Origin: JAXGPF01 sp964463985
GTDB taxonomy: Bacteria; Verrucomicrobiota; Kiritimatiellia; JAAZAB01
Assembly: GCA_964463985.1 (NCBI GenBank)
Contig: CAYXEK010000004.1
Coordinates: 1 to 64,000 of the forward strand
Length of the DNA: 64,000 bases
Reading direction: 5' to 3'
A program made the translations under genes and the position numbers. This document shows, piece by piece, positions 1 to 12,258 of the stretch (positions within the stretch are counted from its first letter, which is position 1; each line of letters starts with the position of its first letter). The notes beneath the pieces are model-generated. The model was not told where the DNA came from and did not search any database. It saw only the letters and a list, made by a program, of their open reading frames with translations.

Positions 1-2837
1 CGGACGATCTCCGGCCAGCTTTGGACGAGGGAGTTGTATGCAAGCGCCTCGGCGGCGCGCTTGCGGCGTTCGCAGATTGCATAAAGCCGGTAGGCCAATT
101 CACGGGCGGTGTTCGCTGCGCCGCCTAACTTGGCCACCAAATCCGCCGCCGCCGGTTCGCCTTTATCGCTCAACACTCGCACCAGATGATGCACCATTTC
201 CCAGACGGTCAACCGCTTGTCAGCCGCCGGGTTCCAATCCTTTGGCAACTCATCAACACGCAGCAACCGCGTCCTCCCCGCGCCGGCTTTAACAACCCCA
301 GCCTCGGTCAGCGCGTTCAAGGCGGTGTTCTTGGCCTTGGAGAGCGTCTCAGCGTCGCCAAACGGGCCGTCGTTGAATCCGAACTGCTCGAACCATGCCA
401 CCGCCCAGGCGGTTTCCGGATCGAAATCGCCATCCTGTTCCGCCAGCACCTCGTCAAGCGTCTGATTGATCAACTGAAGCGCCGTACGGACGGTCATCGG
501 CTTGCCATCGGTCTCCAAAATCCGGCTGTATCGCGAGAAGACCGCCATCCCCGGCCCGATACTCGCCTGCGCCAGGTCCACCGGCGCGATGTTGCCTTCT
601 TGCAGGTGCCTCAGAGCAGGCGGCAGTTCTTGCCGTAACGCGGCGAGAAAATCCTTCCGCGTCGTCATCGGAGCATCCGCAGAGCGAGGACGGCAGACGA
701 GGACGATGCTGGATGCGAGAGCGTTAGTGCCCAAGCCAATCAATCTCCCAGATCCTTCTGTTCGCATCGGCCATGTGCCGCTGATGGCGAATCCTGCACG
801 GATTACGGCATCAAGAAAAGTCTCCCACCCTGTGGATGAGGTGCCCGCCGCATCGTCTTCGGCCTGCTTGAATGCGTAGTAGATGGAGACAGGAAAGCCT
901 GCATGCGTTCGCTCCGCCATCGCGTGCACGGCCTTGGTCATGCCGTCGAGAAAGAAGGCCTCGGCCTTATCCTTGCTGCCGTGGCGATAGGGCGTCGCGA
1001 CAAGTTCTTCGGCCTTCGGAACAAGAAGAGTCGCAAACAGTTCCGGGTAAAGGGATTGCAGACTCTTGCGTATCCAGACGTAGAAAAAATCCGAAAGGTC
1101 GGCGTAGCCAATATTGTCGTAATATGGAGGGTCAGAGGAGAATATCCGCGAACTTCCTCTATAAACTGCCGTGGCATTGGTTTGCACAGCTTCACCATGA
1201 CCGCATGGAAAGAAATCTAGAACATTCGCTATCTTATCAAAGATCGTATCAATGCTTCCTCCAGAACTACTGAAACTGTTTGCTTCAGCGAAGTCCCAGA
1301 CCATCGGAATGGCCTGACGGGCAAATGTCTCACGAAAGGCACCGCGATCACTCATCCAAGAAGTGATAGATGACCCAAGGTTAGCGAGTTTGCTGAGAGC
1401 AAACGCCAAATACACACTAACAGCCTCAGCATAGGCGCGGGGGCCGCTGCCACCATCTCGCAGGAAGCAGTCGTCCTCCTCTGGGAGCGCGGGCGTTTCG
1501 CCAGCTTCCGTTCCATGCGGGCAAGATGCCCGCGTTCCCAGGATATCTCTCCGTATCTTCTCCCGCGCCTCGGCGACAAGGTCGGAGAAGTTCGTCAGAG
1601 CCACTAACTGGCGGGGGGTGAAAAGATCGGCATATTTGGTTAGTCCATAACTGACCGTCCAGAAGTTGCGTGGATCGTTGGGTAGTTCCTGCTCCGGCTT
1701 CCACTCCGGCTTGGCCTGCCGGGCGATTTCCTCGTGCTCCGGGATGGGCGGCAGATAGACTCGGCAGCGGTCGCCTTCGCAGACGACGGCCATAAGCCGC
1801 GCGCTCATGCGTCCGGCCATGCCCTCGGACTTGATGTATTCCGGCGACAGCGGCGATTGGGAAAGCACACACCGAAAATTCGCGCCACGCCCCAGTTTGG
1901 TTCCGGCATCCACGGCGGCCTTGTCGCGCGGTTCACAGGTCCTGACATCGAACCGGTATGTTTTACCATCAACGACCGGCTCAACCCACGCCTCTTTGCC
2001 CTTCTTGGTGGACAACCAGAACGATGAAACCAGCGGCACATGGCAGCCGCGATAGGCCGGATTTGAGCTTTCGACTGTGCGCGCCCATAGCCAGGCAATA
2101 ACTGTCAGCTCACGCCCAACGTATGGTTTGAGATCCGGACGGCTATTGGCCATTTCAGCCGTTACCTTTGCCTTCGGGTAGAGGTGCCCGATGCGCTTCT
2201 CGGCCTCGTCCCGCATCCATTTTCCGTAATAGCGCACGTCTTCAGCAAGTCCCTGCGCGCCTTTCCACGTTTTGGTGCCTAACTGACCGCGTTTTGCATC
2301 CGGATTCATAGGCGGCAATCCGGCAAACCGTGGCGGAATTTCGATCATCGCTTTATTGATCATCACAGCGACGGGATTCAAATCGCTGGCATGCGCTTCG
2401 AGGCCGAGCCGCTGGGCCTCCAGCGGCAGCGCCCCACCGCCGGCAAAGGGGTCATGGAACGGCGGCAGCTTTGCGGGATCCTCGCCGGACTCCCTGCACC
2501 AACGCGCCCAGGAACGCCTGATTTCGGCCCGCGCCCGTTTCAAAACCTTCTCGTTTGTGGTATTCTCCCAGAGAACAAGTTCCTCGATTAGCTTAAAAAG
2601 CCTTTGCCGCTCCTGCTCCTGCTCATCAGGCGTAGGAAATTCCTCGGGCACGGAAGCGGGGTCGTCCACCATCTGTGCGAAAATCACCGCCCGCGCCGCC
2701 GCCAGCGGCCGCCGCGCCCACCAGAGGTGCAGCGTGGACGGATGCCCATGCCGGATGGACTTCTCCCGCGCCGCCGCGCGATTAATCGCCTCCAGCGGCA
2801 GCGCGACTTCGATGAGTTTCTTGCGGGGGGTGATCAT
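1..2837 (-). CDS. DUF1156-type DNA adenine methyltransferase, 3' end outside window
   Basis: An open frame starts at the ATG at 2837 and runs without a stop to the left edge, giving at least 945 residues. The N-terminus (MITPRKKLIEVALPLEAI) matches the DUF1156 domain. An SAM-binding motif DPFAGGGALPLEA lies near residue 129. The catalytic motif SDPPYYDNIGYADLSDFF lies near residue 569 and is the N6-adenine (or N4-cytosine) methylase DPPY. These enzymes are known from anti-phage islands, where they are thought to mark host DNA. The start overlaps the stop of a short upstream frame by ATGA. A 61-bp palindromic element at 1481-1541 adds about 20 residues in frame between the two motifs. It is the last visible gene of the helicase, Hsp70 and GrpE-like row. 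Identity as a DUF1156 methylase is firm; target site and role are inferred. Confidence 0.88.
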   Translation of the reverse strand, partial: MITPRKKLIEVALPLEAINRAAAREKSIRHGHPSTLHLWWARRPLAAARAVIFAQMVDDPASVPEEFPTPDEQEQERQRLFKLIEELVLWENTTNEKVLKRARAEIRRSWARWCRESGEDPAKLPPFHDPFAGGGALPLEAQRLGLEAHASDLNPVAVMINKAMIEIPPRFAGLPPMNPDAKRGQLGTKTWKGAQGLAEDVRYYGKWMRDEAEKRIGHLYPKAKVTAEMANSRPDLKPYVGRELTVIAWLWARTVESSNPAYRGCHVPLVSSFWLSTKKGKEAWVEPVVDGKTYRFDVRTCEPRDKAAVDAGTKLGRGANFRCVLSQSPLSPEYIKSEGMAGRMSARLMAVVCEGDRCRVYLPPIPEHEEIARQAKPEWKPEQELPNDPRNFWTVSYGLTKYADLFTPRQLVALTNFSDLVAEAREKIRRDILGTRASCPHGTEAGETPALPEEDDCFLRDGGSGPRAYAEAVSVYLAFALSKLANLGSSITSWMSDRGAFRETFARQAIPMVWDFAEANSFSSSGGSIDTIFDKIANVLDFFPCGHGEAVQTNATAVYRGSSRIFSSDPPYYDNIGYADLSDFFYVWIRKSLQSLYPELFATLLVPKAEELVATPYRHGSKDKAEAFFLDGMTKAVHAMAERTHAGFPVSIYYAFKQAEDDAAGTSSTGWETFLDAVIRAGFAISGTWPMRTEGSGRLIGLGTNALASSIVLVCRPRSADAPMTTRKDFLAALRQELPPALRHLQEGNIAPVDLAQASIGPGMAVFSRYSRILETDGKPMTVRTALQLINQTLDEVLAEQDGDFDPETAWAVAWFEQFGFNDGPFGDAETLSKAKNTALNALTEAGVVKAGAGRTRLLRVDELPKDWNPAADKRLTVWEMVHHLVRVLSDKGEPAAADLVAKLGGAANTARELAYRLYAICERRKRAAEALAYNSLVQSWPEIV
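1481..1541. repeat. Palindromic repeat element inserted in frame in the methylase
   Basis: The ends form an inverted repeat: CTGGGAGCGCGGGC at the left and GCCCGCGTTCCCAG at the right, with one mismatch in 14. Two shorter hairpins lie inside (GCGGGCAAGATGCCCGC; GGCGTTTCGCC). Read on the minus strand it encodes RASCPHGTEAGETPAL, a peptide I recall as recurring in unrelated predicted proteins of uncultured PVC-type bacteria. This is the behaviour of a small dispersed palindromic element that tolerates landing in genes, comparable in concept to RPE elements of Rickettsia. Confidence 0.7.
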
Positions 2838-2974
2838 GCTGGTTTGGAATCCTTCTTAGTGAAATGCCGCACAGCCAGAACCAGTGACAGATTATTTATA
2901 AGGTGAATCGTCATAGAACCATCTGGCCAATAAATTCGTTCCCACTTTGATCCTGCCGGCACAAGTTCAGACAC
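2834..2974 (-). CDS. Possible 46-residue micro-gene between GrpE-like and methylase genes
   Basis: A short frame read from a GTG at 2974 ends in a TGA that overlaps the methylase ATG (ATGA, 2837-2834). That overlap is the usual layout of coupled genes in this window. The translated peptide includes the segment WERIYWPDGSMTIHL and looks like ordinary protein. The same frame is open upstream back to the TGA of the GrpE-like gene at 3011, so the segment could also be a C-terminal extension cut off by a nonsense change, or reached by TGA readthrough. No convincing ribosome site precedes the GTG, and the only ATG in frame would leave about 27 residues. Function unknown. Confidence 0.35.
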   Translation of the reverse strand: MSELVPAGSKWERIYWPDGSMTIHLINNLSLVLAVRHFTKKDSKPA

Positions 2975-3010
2975 CCATTTAGGCCATGAAAAAATAATCC
3001 AATTATTGTA

Positions 3011-3583
3011 TCACGGCGGTGCTATATCAATCTTTGGCGGAATAAGAACATGCGTTCCTTGTTTCCACCCCGGCGCCACAATTTGCACCTTCACAAGCGA
3101 TGTTGTCTCAACAGGTTCGTCAAAATTATGATCATACTTAGCTAATGCCTTCGCCGGTATTTCCTTTACCTCGCCAGGACTCCCGATAGGTTGAATGCTA
3201 AAGCGCTGTTCTATCCATTGCAGCAAAGCATCCGGCAATAGACGCAGAACCTCAATTCCTGGCGGTAACATACCCCCAGGATATTTAGCAAAAGCTTCGC
3301 GTAAAGCAAAAACATCTCGAAGAAACTGCCGATCCACCCATTCGCGCACCAACTCTGCGCTTTGTTTCGCTGCCGCCACTTCTCCGATTTTGTTTGCAAG
3401 GGCCGCTAAATCGTCCGCCCTAGCATGGGCCATCCGGTAAGCTTTTTCAAAACGCTGGATAGCTGCGGCCACCCGCCGGGCAGTAACGCTCAAGCCATGC
3501 CTTGATGGCTTGCCAGGCTTCGCTCGCTTTTTAGCCCGCCGAGCTGTTTTCCTTTTAATACTTAGTGACTTCCGCGTTGTCAT
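3011..3583 (-). CDS. GrpE-like nucleotide exchange factor partnered with Hsp70
   Basis: The 190-residue product starts with a basic, Lys/Arg-rich tail (residues 1-35), continues as an alpha-helical region, and ends in a segment that resembles the GrpE beta-wing. The stretch GIEVLRLLPDALLQWIEQRF followed by a P-I-G-x-P-G-E turn and YDHNFDEPVE parallels the GrpE sequence in which a helix leads into V-x-P-I and F-D-P-N-x-H-E-A-V. The last strand (APGWKQGTHVLIPPKIDIA) parallels G-Y-x-x-x-x-R-x-L-R-P-A-K-V. The start overlaps the Hsp70 stop by ATGA, so the two are translationally coupled, as expected for a chaperone and its exchange factor. The assignment rests on reading the sequence by eye; a search with a profile is needed. 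It is clearly not the housekeeping GrpE. Confidence 0.6.
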   Translation of the reverse strand: MTTRKSLSIKRKTARRAKKRAKPGKPSRHGLSVTARRVAAAIQRFEKAYRMAHARADDLAALANKIGEVAAAKQSAELVREWVDRQFLRDVFALREAFAKYPGGMLPPGIEVLRLLPDALLQWIEQRFSIQPIGSPGEVKEIPAKALAKYDHNFDEPVETTSLVKVQIVAPGWKQGTHVLIPPKIDIAPP

Positions 3584-5994
3584 GTCGGGTCATCCTTATC
3601 AAGAACAACGTCTGAAGTAATAACACCGCTATCAGGGCCGGCGATTCGATGGCGATGGTCGCCTCCAAGCCATTCGTTTCGCGAAAGGTGATGCGCCTTG
3701 CTACGTGCCTCCGCGGCCTGCGGGTACTCGCCCAGTTTCTGATGGATGCCCGCCACCGCCCACCACGCTTCACTGGAGGATTGCTCTCCGAGCGCATTGC
3801 GCCTTGCCAGGCGCAGCGCTTCCTGATACTCCTTGCGCGCGCCATTTTCATCGCCGCGTTTGCGGTATAAATCGCCCAGCCGCTCGTAGAGGTAACGCAG
3901 ATCGGGGTCCACGCCCAACGCCTGCCGCATCTTGGATTCGGCCTCCTCGCTCTTACCCTGATCAGCCAGAATATACCCGTAATTACCCACTAGCACGGCA
4001 TTGCCCGGCTCCATATCCGCCGCTTTCCGGTGCCATTCCAATGCCTTTTGCCGGTCGCCTCGTCGGGAGTAGATTAGACCAAGCAGGTTCGCTACCCCCG
4101 ATTTCAAGCCATTATGCCTCTGACAGTCATGAAGCAACAGTTCAGCTTCGTCCAGACGGCCAATGCGGTACATCCGCGAAGCTTCCGCGCACTCCATTTC
4201 AGCCGTGATCTTCCCTGTTTCCGCAAGCATCTCACGCATCTGCCGCCGCAGTTCGAGCAGTTCACGGTCGGCTTTGGAAGGTACGTAGGCACTCCACGGA
4301 TCGTTCAACGCCCGGGCCGCGAAAAACGCGCCCCCATTCACGTTGTACCACCATTGCAACGTCTTATTGCGGTCCACACGCAACTTGATACGGACACACG
4401 CCCCGCGTTGCACACCCGGGGGCAACTCCAGGTGTACGGAGGCCGTCACGGATTGCGCACGTTCACCGCTGTAGAAAGGAACGAGCATCTGTCGCAGATT
4501 GGGCGTTGGCACATAAAAGGCCACAGGGACCTCGTACACGCCGTCCTCATCCGGAAAGGGCACCTGCGTCCCGCTCGCAAGCAGTTTCTGGGGCTTATCG
4601 TCCAGAGTTAGGATACCGATTTCCTCGGCAATGATTGGCGTCACGATGTCCACTTTACACTCGTGGCGCCAGTACGCGGACAGCGCCGCGCCCTGTGCAA
4701 CGGATGCGTCCAAGTCCGGTGTCTCCAAAATCACGGCGTTCTTGAAGAGCGAGTCTGTCCCGCTGAATGATTCCGCCAGCATCTCGCGCACTAGCGGGTT
4801 CCGACAACTACCGCCGTGCAGCACTAAAGCGTCCAGGCTCCAGAGATCTACGCCTCCGCGATTCAACACTTCAAGCACCGGCACCAGCAGGGAACACGAG
4901 CCTTCCCCTTGACGATCAGAGTCCGGCGGCGCCAGAAATGGCCGCATGATTCCCACGAACTCGTCATCGGTGATCCGGAACTGATGGGGTAATTCGATAT
5001 CCTCAAAAGTTACCACCAGAGGCTCAATACTTTCCAGTTTTCTGGATTTCTTCCCGCCGCGTTGGTCGCGGGTCGCCTGGAACTTCCGGCAAATCCCTTC
5101 TTTGAGCCGCCGGGCTACTGTAGGCGTCAGCGTATCTTCCACATCCTGGCGAAGTGAGCGGGATAACGCACCGGCCTTTATTCCACAGGCGGCCTCGATC
5201 TGCGGCCAGACAACCTCCTGCATGATGGCCCGGTCAATGTCGTCACCGCCCAGTCGGCGATACTGAGAAATGGCAAGATTCTCAACGCGCAAGCCAGTCT
5301 GGGTGTTCTTGGAATCAAAGGACGCTCGGACTAGCGAAAGATCCAGTGTGCCGCCACCGTAATCGAACACCAGGATGTTCTTCGGTTTGTTACCGTCCAG
5401 CACTGACGCTGCGCGCCCATCGTTCAAAAAATCCAGCAGCGCTGCCACCGGCTCATCAATAAGTTCGATTAAGTCCGTGTCCAACCCAGCTAAGCGTGCA
5501 GCTTCCAGCGTGTGCTCCCGCCCCAGAGCGTTCAGTGAAGCCGGAACGGAGATAACCACGTGAGACTTGAAGAGGTCATACCCAATCAACACTTGCCGTG
5601 CCTCCTTCAACAGCCGTTCCATGATCGCACCAGCAACCTTCTCAGGGGTGTTGAACTCCGCCCACGAAGCGTGCGGATACACGCGATAACTGCCTAGGTC
5701 AGATTTTACCGAACGAAAAAACGTCTCTCCATGGCGTAGCAGTTGCGCCTTACGCCGGCGCTGTGAGAACTGTGTGAAAAACTCCCAGCCAAGCAGGGGA
5801 GTGCGCCGCCGGCGGTCCAGCGCCCCGGCGATTATGGTCGGCACACGCTCCGCCCTGGCGCCCCCATCCTCGTCCATTGCCACACGCACCGGCTTGACGT
5901 CTACCTTCTGCGCCGTCCGGTTGCGTGGATCAGCCATGACGTAAGCAATGCTTGAATTACTAGTCCCGAAATCAATGCCAATATAGGCTTGCAT
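3580..5994 (-). CDS. Hsp70-family ATPase fused to C-terminal TPR repeats
   Basis: The 804-residue protein opens with the Hsp70 phosphate-1 motif IGIDFGTSNSSIAYV. Phosphate-2 follows near residue 210 (ILVFDYGGGTLDLSLV), then the adenosine motif (LDALVLHGGSCRNPLVREML) near residue 390. The canonical peptide-binding domain is replaced by a beta-rich segment and then at least three TPR units (about residues 640-790; for example ANLLGLIYSRRGDRQKALEW and LYERLGDLYRKRGDENGARK). It is therefore a DnaK relative with a TPR scaffold, not the housekeeping chaperone. It lies 75 bp after the SNF2 gene and overlaps the GrpE-like gene. Hsp70-like proteins are known to occur in some defence loci beside DUF1156 methylases; the role here, perhaps assembly or regulation of the restriction complex, is inferred. 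Confidence 0.9.
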   Translation of the reverse strand: MQAYIGIDFGTSNSSIAYVMADPRNRTAQKVDVKPVRVAMDEDGGARAERVPTIIAGALDRRRRTPLLGWEFFTQFSQRRRKAQLLRHGETFFRSVKSDLGSYRVYPHASWAEFNTPEKVAGAIMERLLKEARQVLIGYDLFKSHVVISVPASLNALGREHTLEAARLAGLDTDLIELIDEPVAALLDFLNDGRAASVLDGNKPKNILVFDYGGGTLDLSLVRASFDSKNTQTGLRVENLAISQYRRLGGDDIDRAIMQEVVWPQIEAACGIKAGALSRSLRQDVEDTLTPTVARRLKEGICRKFQATRDQRGGKKSRKLESIEPLVVTFEDIELPHQFRITDDEFVGIMRPFLAPPDSDRQGEGSCSLLVPVLEVLNRGGVDLWSLDALVLHGGSCRNPLVREMLAESFSGTDSLFKNAVILETPDLDASVAQGAALSAYWRHECKVDIVTPIIAEEIGILTLDDKPQKLLASGTQVPFPDEDGVYEVPVAFYVPTPNLRQMLVPFYSGERAQSVTASVHLELPPGVQRGACVRIKLRVDRNKTLQWWYNVNGGAFFAARALNDPWSAYVPSKADRELLELRRQMREMLAETGKITAEMECAEASRMYRIGRLDEAELLLHDCQRHNGLKSGVANLLGLIYSRRGDRQKALEWHRKAADMEPGNAVLVGNYGYILADQGKSEEAESKMRQALGVDPDLRYLYERLGDLYRKRGDENGARKEYQEALRLARRNALGEQSSSEAWWAVAGIHQKLGEYPQAAEARSKAHHLSRNEWLGGDHRHRIAGPDSGVITSDVVLDKDDPT

Positions 5995-6069
5995 TATTTC
6001 GTCTCCTGTGGAGATAAATACACTATTATACCACGACCCGCATAGCGGGGTTATTGACTACGCCGGTTT

Positions 6070-9693
<3,624 letters not shown>

Positions 9694-10334
9694 TCCGTTC
9701 CGATCTCAGACTCATAATTTACATATGTGTGTATCAATTTAACACGATATTGAGAGAAATACCAGAGAGAACCCCAAAAATTTCTGGTCAACAGGATTGT
9801 GACGGGCTTTGAATACAGTCGCCGGCCCCCTATTTGTCAAATATTTTGTGCGGCGCGAATCCATTTTTCATCTATGGCATGCCGGCGGTTAGCGCCACCC
9901 CCCCCGCCCCACGTTGAGGAAATCGCCAGGGATATGATTGGTGAGTTTTCCGGCTTCGATTCTACAATCCTAACGTTGGGCGGAGCAGGATGGCAAAACG
10001 GCATACCTGATTTATAATCAAAGGCATAAATCTCATTATTACGGGTAATCTCATGGATATTCACAATTTTTAGCGTCTATCCGCTTGATTGCCTCTCAGA
10101 TTGTTACGGGTTTTGATACGGTTTTAGATTGGTTTCTGCAATATTCGCCTCCGAAGTGCCTGCCGGGCACATCCGGCTATTTTTAGAAGATGCGCTTTTT
10201 ATTGAAAAAATTGAAGACATTGAAAGAATTGAAGACATTGAAGAGATTGAAGAGATTGAAGGTGTTTAACAGGCCTTAAACCGTTGGATAATCGGCAGTT
10301 ATAATCCCGGATGAATTTATTGCCGCCCGCTCAT
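9694..10334. other. Intergenic region inside the island
   Basis: No convincing gene is present in these 641 bases. The part next to the helicase gene (9700-9780) is AT-rich with overlapping weak promoter-like hexamers on the minus strand, but no clear best match. I searched by eye for a copy of the tRNA-Arg 3' end that would mark the far attachment site and did not find one. The right part contains the 9-bp tandem repeat listed separately. Confidence 0.6.
10201..10263. repeat. Seven tandem copies of a 9-bp unit (ATTGAANNN)
   Basis: Seven consecutive units begin with ATTGAA and end in AAA, GAC, AGA, GAC, GAG, GAG and GGT. The period is exactly nine, so one frame would read as an Ile-Glu-rich repeat, but that frame has no start codon or surrounding gene. 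It is probably a simple slippage repeat in the tail region downstream of the 371-residue gene. Confidence 0.85.
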
Positions 10335-11450
10335 TTAATGCAATGAATCCAATCCTTTCAGGAAGACCGCGGCTTCTTCCTGGATCTGGTGAATTTGTGC
10401 CCAGGCCGACATGACTCCGCGATTCCGTGGATTACTGACTCGGAAACGTAAGCGATAAATGCCGGCCACTCTGGGTTTGATATGTTTTCGAACAATGACG
10501 GCAAAAGCGCCGTAGAAACGACCATTTTTATCCGTAACGGGATGGCCGAGTTTGCCGGCCAGCCTGGCTGTTTCGCCGCCCAGCCCTTCTTCGCCTTTTG
10601 GGGTATCGCCGTGCATGTTCTTCGTTTGCAACACATAGACCATTTGTGCGTCCTTGTCCCACACATCCTGATCCAAAACCACAACGGCGTAATAGATAAA
10701 ACCGCTGGATTTCAACGCCTCCACGGCATCAAAAAATATTTGTTGCTCATCCTCGGATACTTTGTTTGCATCATCCACCGACCCGTGCAAAACACTGTTC
10801 ATTAGCACATAATATGCAGAATCGTTTACAGCTTCGGCATGCCAAAGCTGAATGCCGCCTATTGATTTCTTTTTTGCCATCTTAAATTTATGGCAAAGAT
10901 TTGGAAATGGTTTGACGCCGCACCAGCGTTCCATGTCGTTCTGCTCGTATAACTTCAACAAGAGCCGCGCCGCCACATCTCCGCATTGTTTAAGCCGTCG
11001 AAGCGGCTGACGGAATTGCCCGTATCCATCAATAAGCTCATTAGCGAACCAGACACGATCACCGGGGCCGGAATTAAAATCATTAATTATCCACCGCACA
11101 CGCGCGCGTTCTGTCGGCCGATTGGGAATGGAATCATACCATCTAAACCAACGGTTCGGGGGAAAAATCAATGGCTTGCGCCGGAAAACACCGGCACACA
11201 TCTTCTGGAGATCGCCGGTAGCTTGCACGGCCATTTCATCGCAAATGCCGAGCGCTTTCTTGATGGCCTTGAAACCGGCGGATGAGAATCTACCGGAGGC
11301 ATCGGAATAGCGGGCAATTGCAAGGCAGGCGCCAATCTGGTTGGCTGTGGCATGGTGCGCCAGTAATATCTCAATGGTTTTCCGCGGCAACCAGAATGAG
11401 CCACGTCCTCGATTTTGCGATTTTGGGACCTGCCACATGTTTTCACTCAA
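10335..11450 (-). CDS. Unknown island protein, 371 residues, probable N-terminal winged helix
   Basis: I do not recognise a family. The N-terminal part (residues 15-75: SFWLPRKTIEILL, IGACLAIARYSDASGRF, FKAIKKALGI) has the spacing of a winged-helix region as seen in plasmid or phage replication initiators and ICE regulators. The C-terminal half has alternating hydrophobic segments (FIYYAVVVLDQDVWD, RFYGAFAVIVRKH). Its start overlaps the end of the preceding small Cys-rich gene by 8 bp, so the two are probably co-transcribed. GC content is lower than in the housekeeping part of the window, which fits acquisition with the integrase module. A replication or regulatory role is possible but not shown. 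Confidence 0.75.
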   Translation of the reverse strand: MSENMWQVPKSQNRGRGSFWLPRKTIEILLAHHATANQIGACLAIARYSDASGRFSSAGFKAIKKALGICDEMAVQATGDLQKMCAGVFRRKPLIFPPNRWFRWYDSIPNRPTERARVRWIINDFNSGPGDRVWFANELIDGYGQFRQPLRRLKQCGDVAARLLLKLYEQNDMERWCGVKPFPNLCHKFKMAKKKSIGGIQLWHAEAVNDSAYYVLMNSVLHGSVDDANKVSEDEQQIFFDAVEALKSSGFIYYAVVVLDQDVWDKDAQMVYVLQTKNMHGDTPKGEEGLGGETARLAGKLGHPVTDKNGRFYGAFAVIVRKHIKPRVAGIYRLRFRVSNPRNRGVMSAWAQIHQIQEEAAVFLKGLDSLH

Positions 11451-11706
11451 TCGTTGATGAGTTCTTCACATAGGGTCTGTATTCCCAGAGCGGGCATGCA
11501 TCGGCCGTGCAGTTTCGAATTGCCTCATGATTGCCCCACAAGCAAATCAGGCATTGAGCTTTAATTGCAGATCGGGGGCTCGCCTCGGCGCGAAAACACC
11601 GCTTAAAAAGCTCAATCTTACTGGACATATCCTCGGATACCTGCCGGAGCAAGAACGCCCGTTGTGGCGAGGTATACTCGCTCTCTCGCTCATCATATGA
11701 TTGCAT
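11443..11706 (-). CDS. Small Cys-rich mobile-element protein (putative zinc-binding)
   Basis: The 87-residue product carries four cysteines in the block AQCLICLWGNHEAIRNC followed by DACPLWEYRPY. This matches a short motif (C-x2-C ... I-R-x-C-x4-C-P-L-W-x-Y-R) that I recall from small proteins of prophages and integrative elements, probably a zinc knuckle. A GGGAGGG ribosome site lies just upstream of the ATG. Overlap of 8 bp with the next gene suggests one transcript. Function unknown. Confidence 0.7.
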   Translation of the reverse strand: MQSYDERESEYTSPQRAFLLRQVSEDMSSKIELFKRCFRAEASPRSAIKAQCLICLWGNHEAIRNCTADACPLWEYRPYVKNSSTIE

Positions 11707-11796
11707 TTTTCAGACCCTCCCGCCCCTTTTGTTTGATTTTCCCTGCCCTCAAACCCATTGTCGCGTGTTTTTTTCCTATATCTACATGCAACAGCG

Positions 11797-12114
11797 TCAG
11801 CTTTTATTCAGTCCCTTTTCTCCCCAATCAATCCCACTTTCCAACAATTGCTCGATGTCGGCCCGCTTGTAACGAATCAAACCGCGCAGGTGAATCGGGC
11901 GTAAAAGACCGCTATCGGACAGCCTGCGAACCGACCAGCGGCTGCAAGACAATAAGCGGGCAGTCTGCATCTGGGTAAGAAGCAGGGCCGGCGGATCATT
12001 GCCGGTGTGGACTTTATGTTCCAACCGGGTTAAAATCCCGCCAATCTGTTCCGGCGTAAAACTACCGTCTTGTTTCAAGGCCGCGCGGATAATCGCTTTT
12101 GTTGCCAATTGCAT
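11797..12114 (-). CDS. Excisionase/AlpA-like helix-turn-helix protein
   Basis: I chose the ATG at 12114 because GAGGAGG lies five bases before it; this gives 105 residues. The C-terminal half (LLTQMQTARLLSCSRWSVRR, GLIRYKRADIEQLLES) is a MerR-like winged helix of the HTH_17 type found in excisionases and AlpA regulators: the helix-turn-helix chooses tests of the form T-x-x-x-A-x-L-L-x-x-S-x-x-T/S-V-R-R. These proteins bend DNA to allow integrase-driven excision or regulate the element. It lies two genes from the tyrosine recombinase, the expected place. The two hairpins directly upstream may limit read-through into it. Confidence 0.8.
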   Translation of the reverse strand: MQLATKAIIRAALKQDGSFTPEQIGGILTRLEHKVHTGNDPPALLLTQMQTARLLSCSRWSVRRLSDSGLLRPIHLRGLIRYKRADIEQLLESGIDWGEKGLNKS

Positions 12115-12135
12115 CACACCCTCCTCAAATGAAAA

Positions 12136-12192
12136 AGCCGAATCCATGAAAGGCTCGGCTAAAAAAATAAAGCCGCACCTCTCGGTACGGCT
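12136..12192 (-). terminator. Two tandem hairpins with T-tracts, minus strand
   Basis: On the minus strand the first hairpin (12192-12171) has stem AGCCG/CGGCT and is followed by TTATTTTTTT. The second (12160-12136) has stem AGCCGA/TTCGGCT and is followed by TTTTTC. Both look like rho-independent terminators. They lie after the 239-residue gene and just before the excisionase-like gene, so they could end the integrase transcript or attenuate excisionase expression. Confidence 0.7.
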
Positions 12193-12258
12193 CAATTTCT
12201 ACACGACGGAAGCGTGGATGCCAAGTTACGGGACTAAGCAGTTTTGAACAAAAACTGC

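Noticed and set aside
3580..5994. Housekeeping DnaK
   Set aside because: No DnaK peptide-binding domain; the C-terminus is TPR, and the neighbours are defence genes.
9694..10334. Second attachment site for the island
   Set aside because: No stretch similar to the tRNA-Arg 3' end was found by eye; the site is more likely beyond the left edge.
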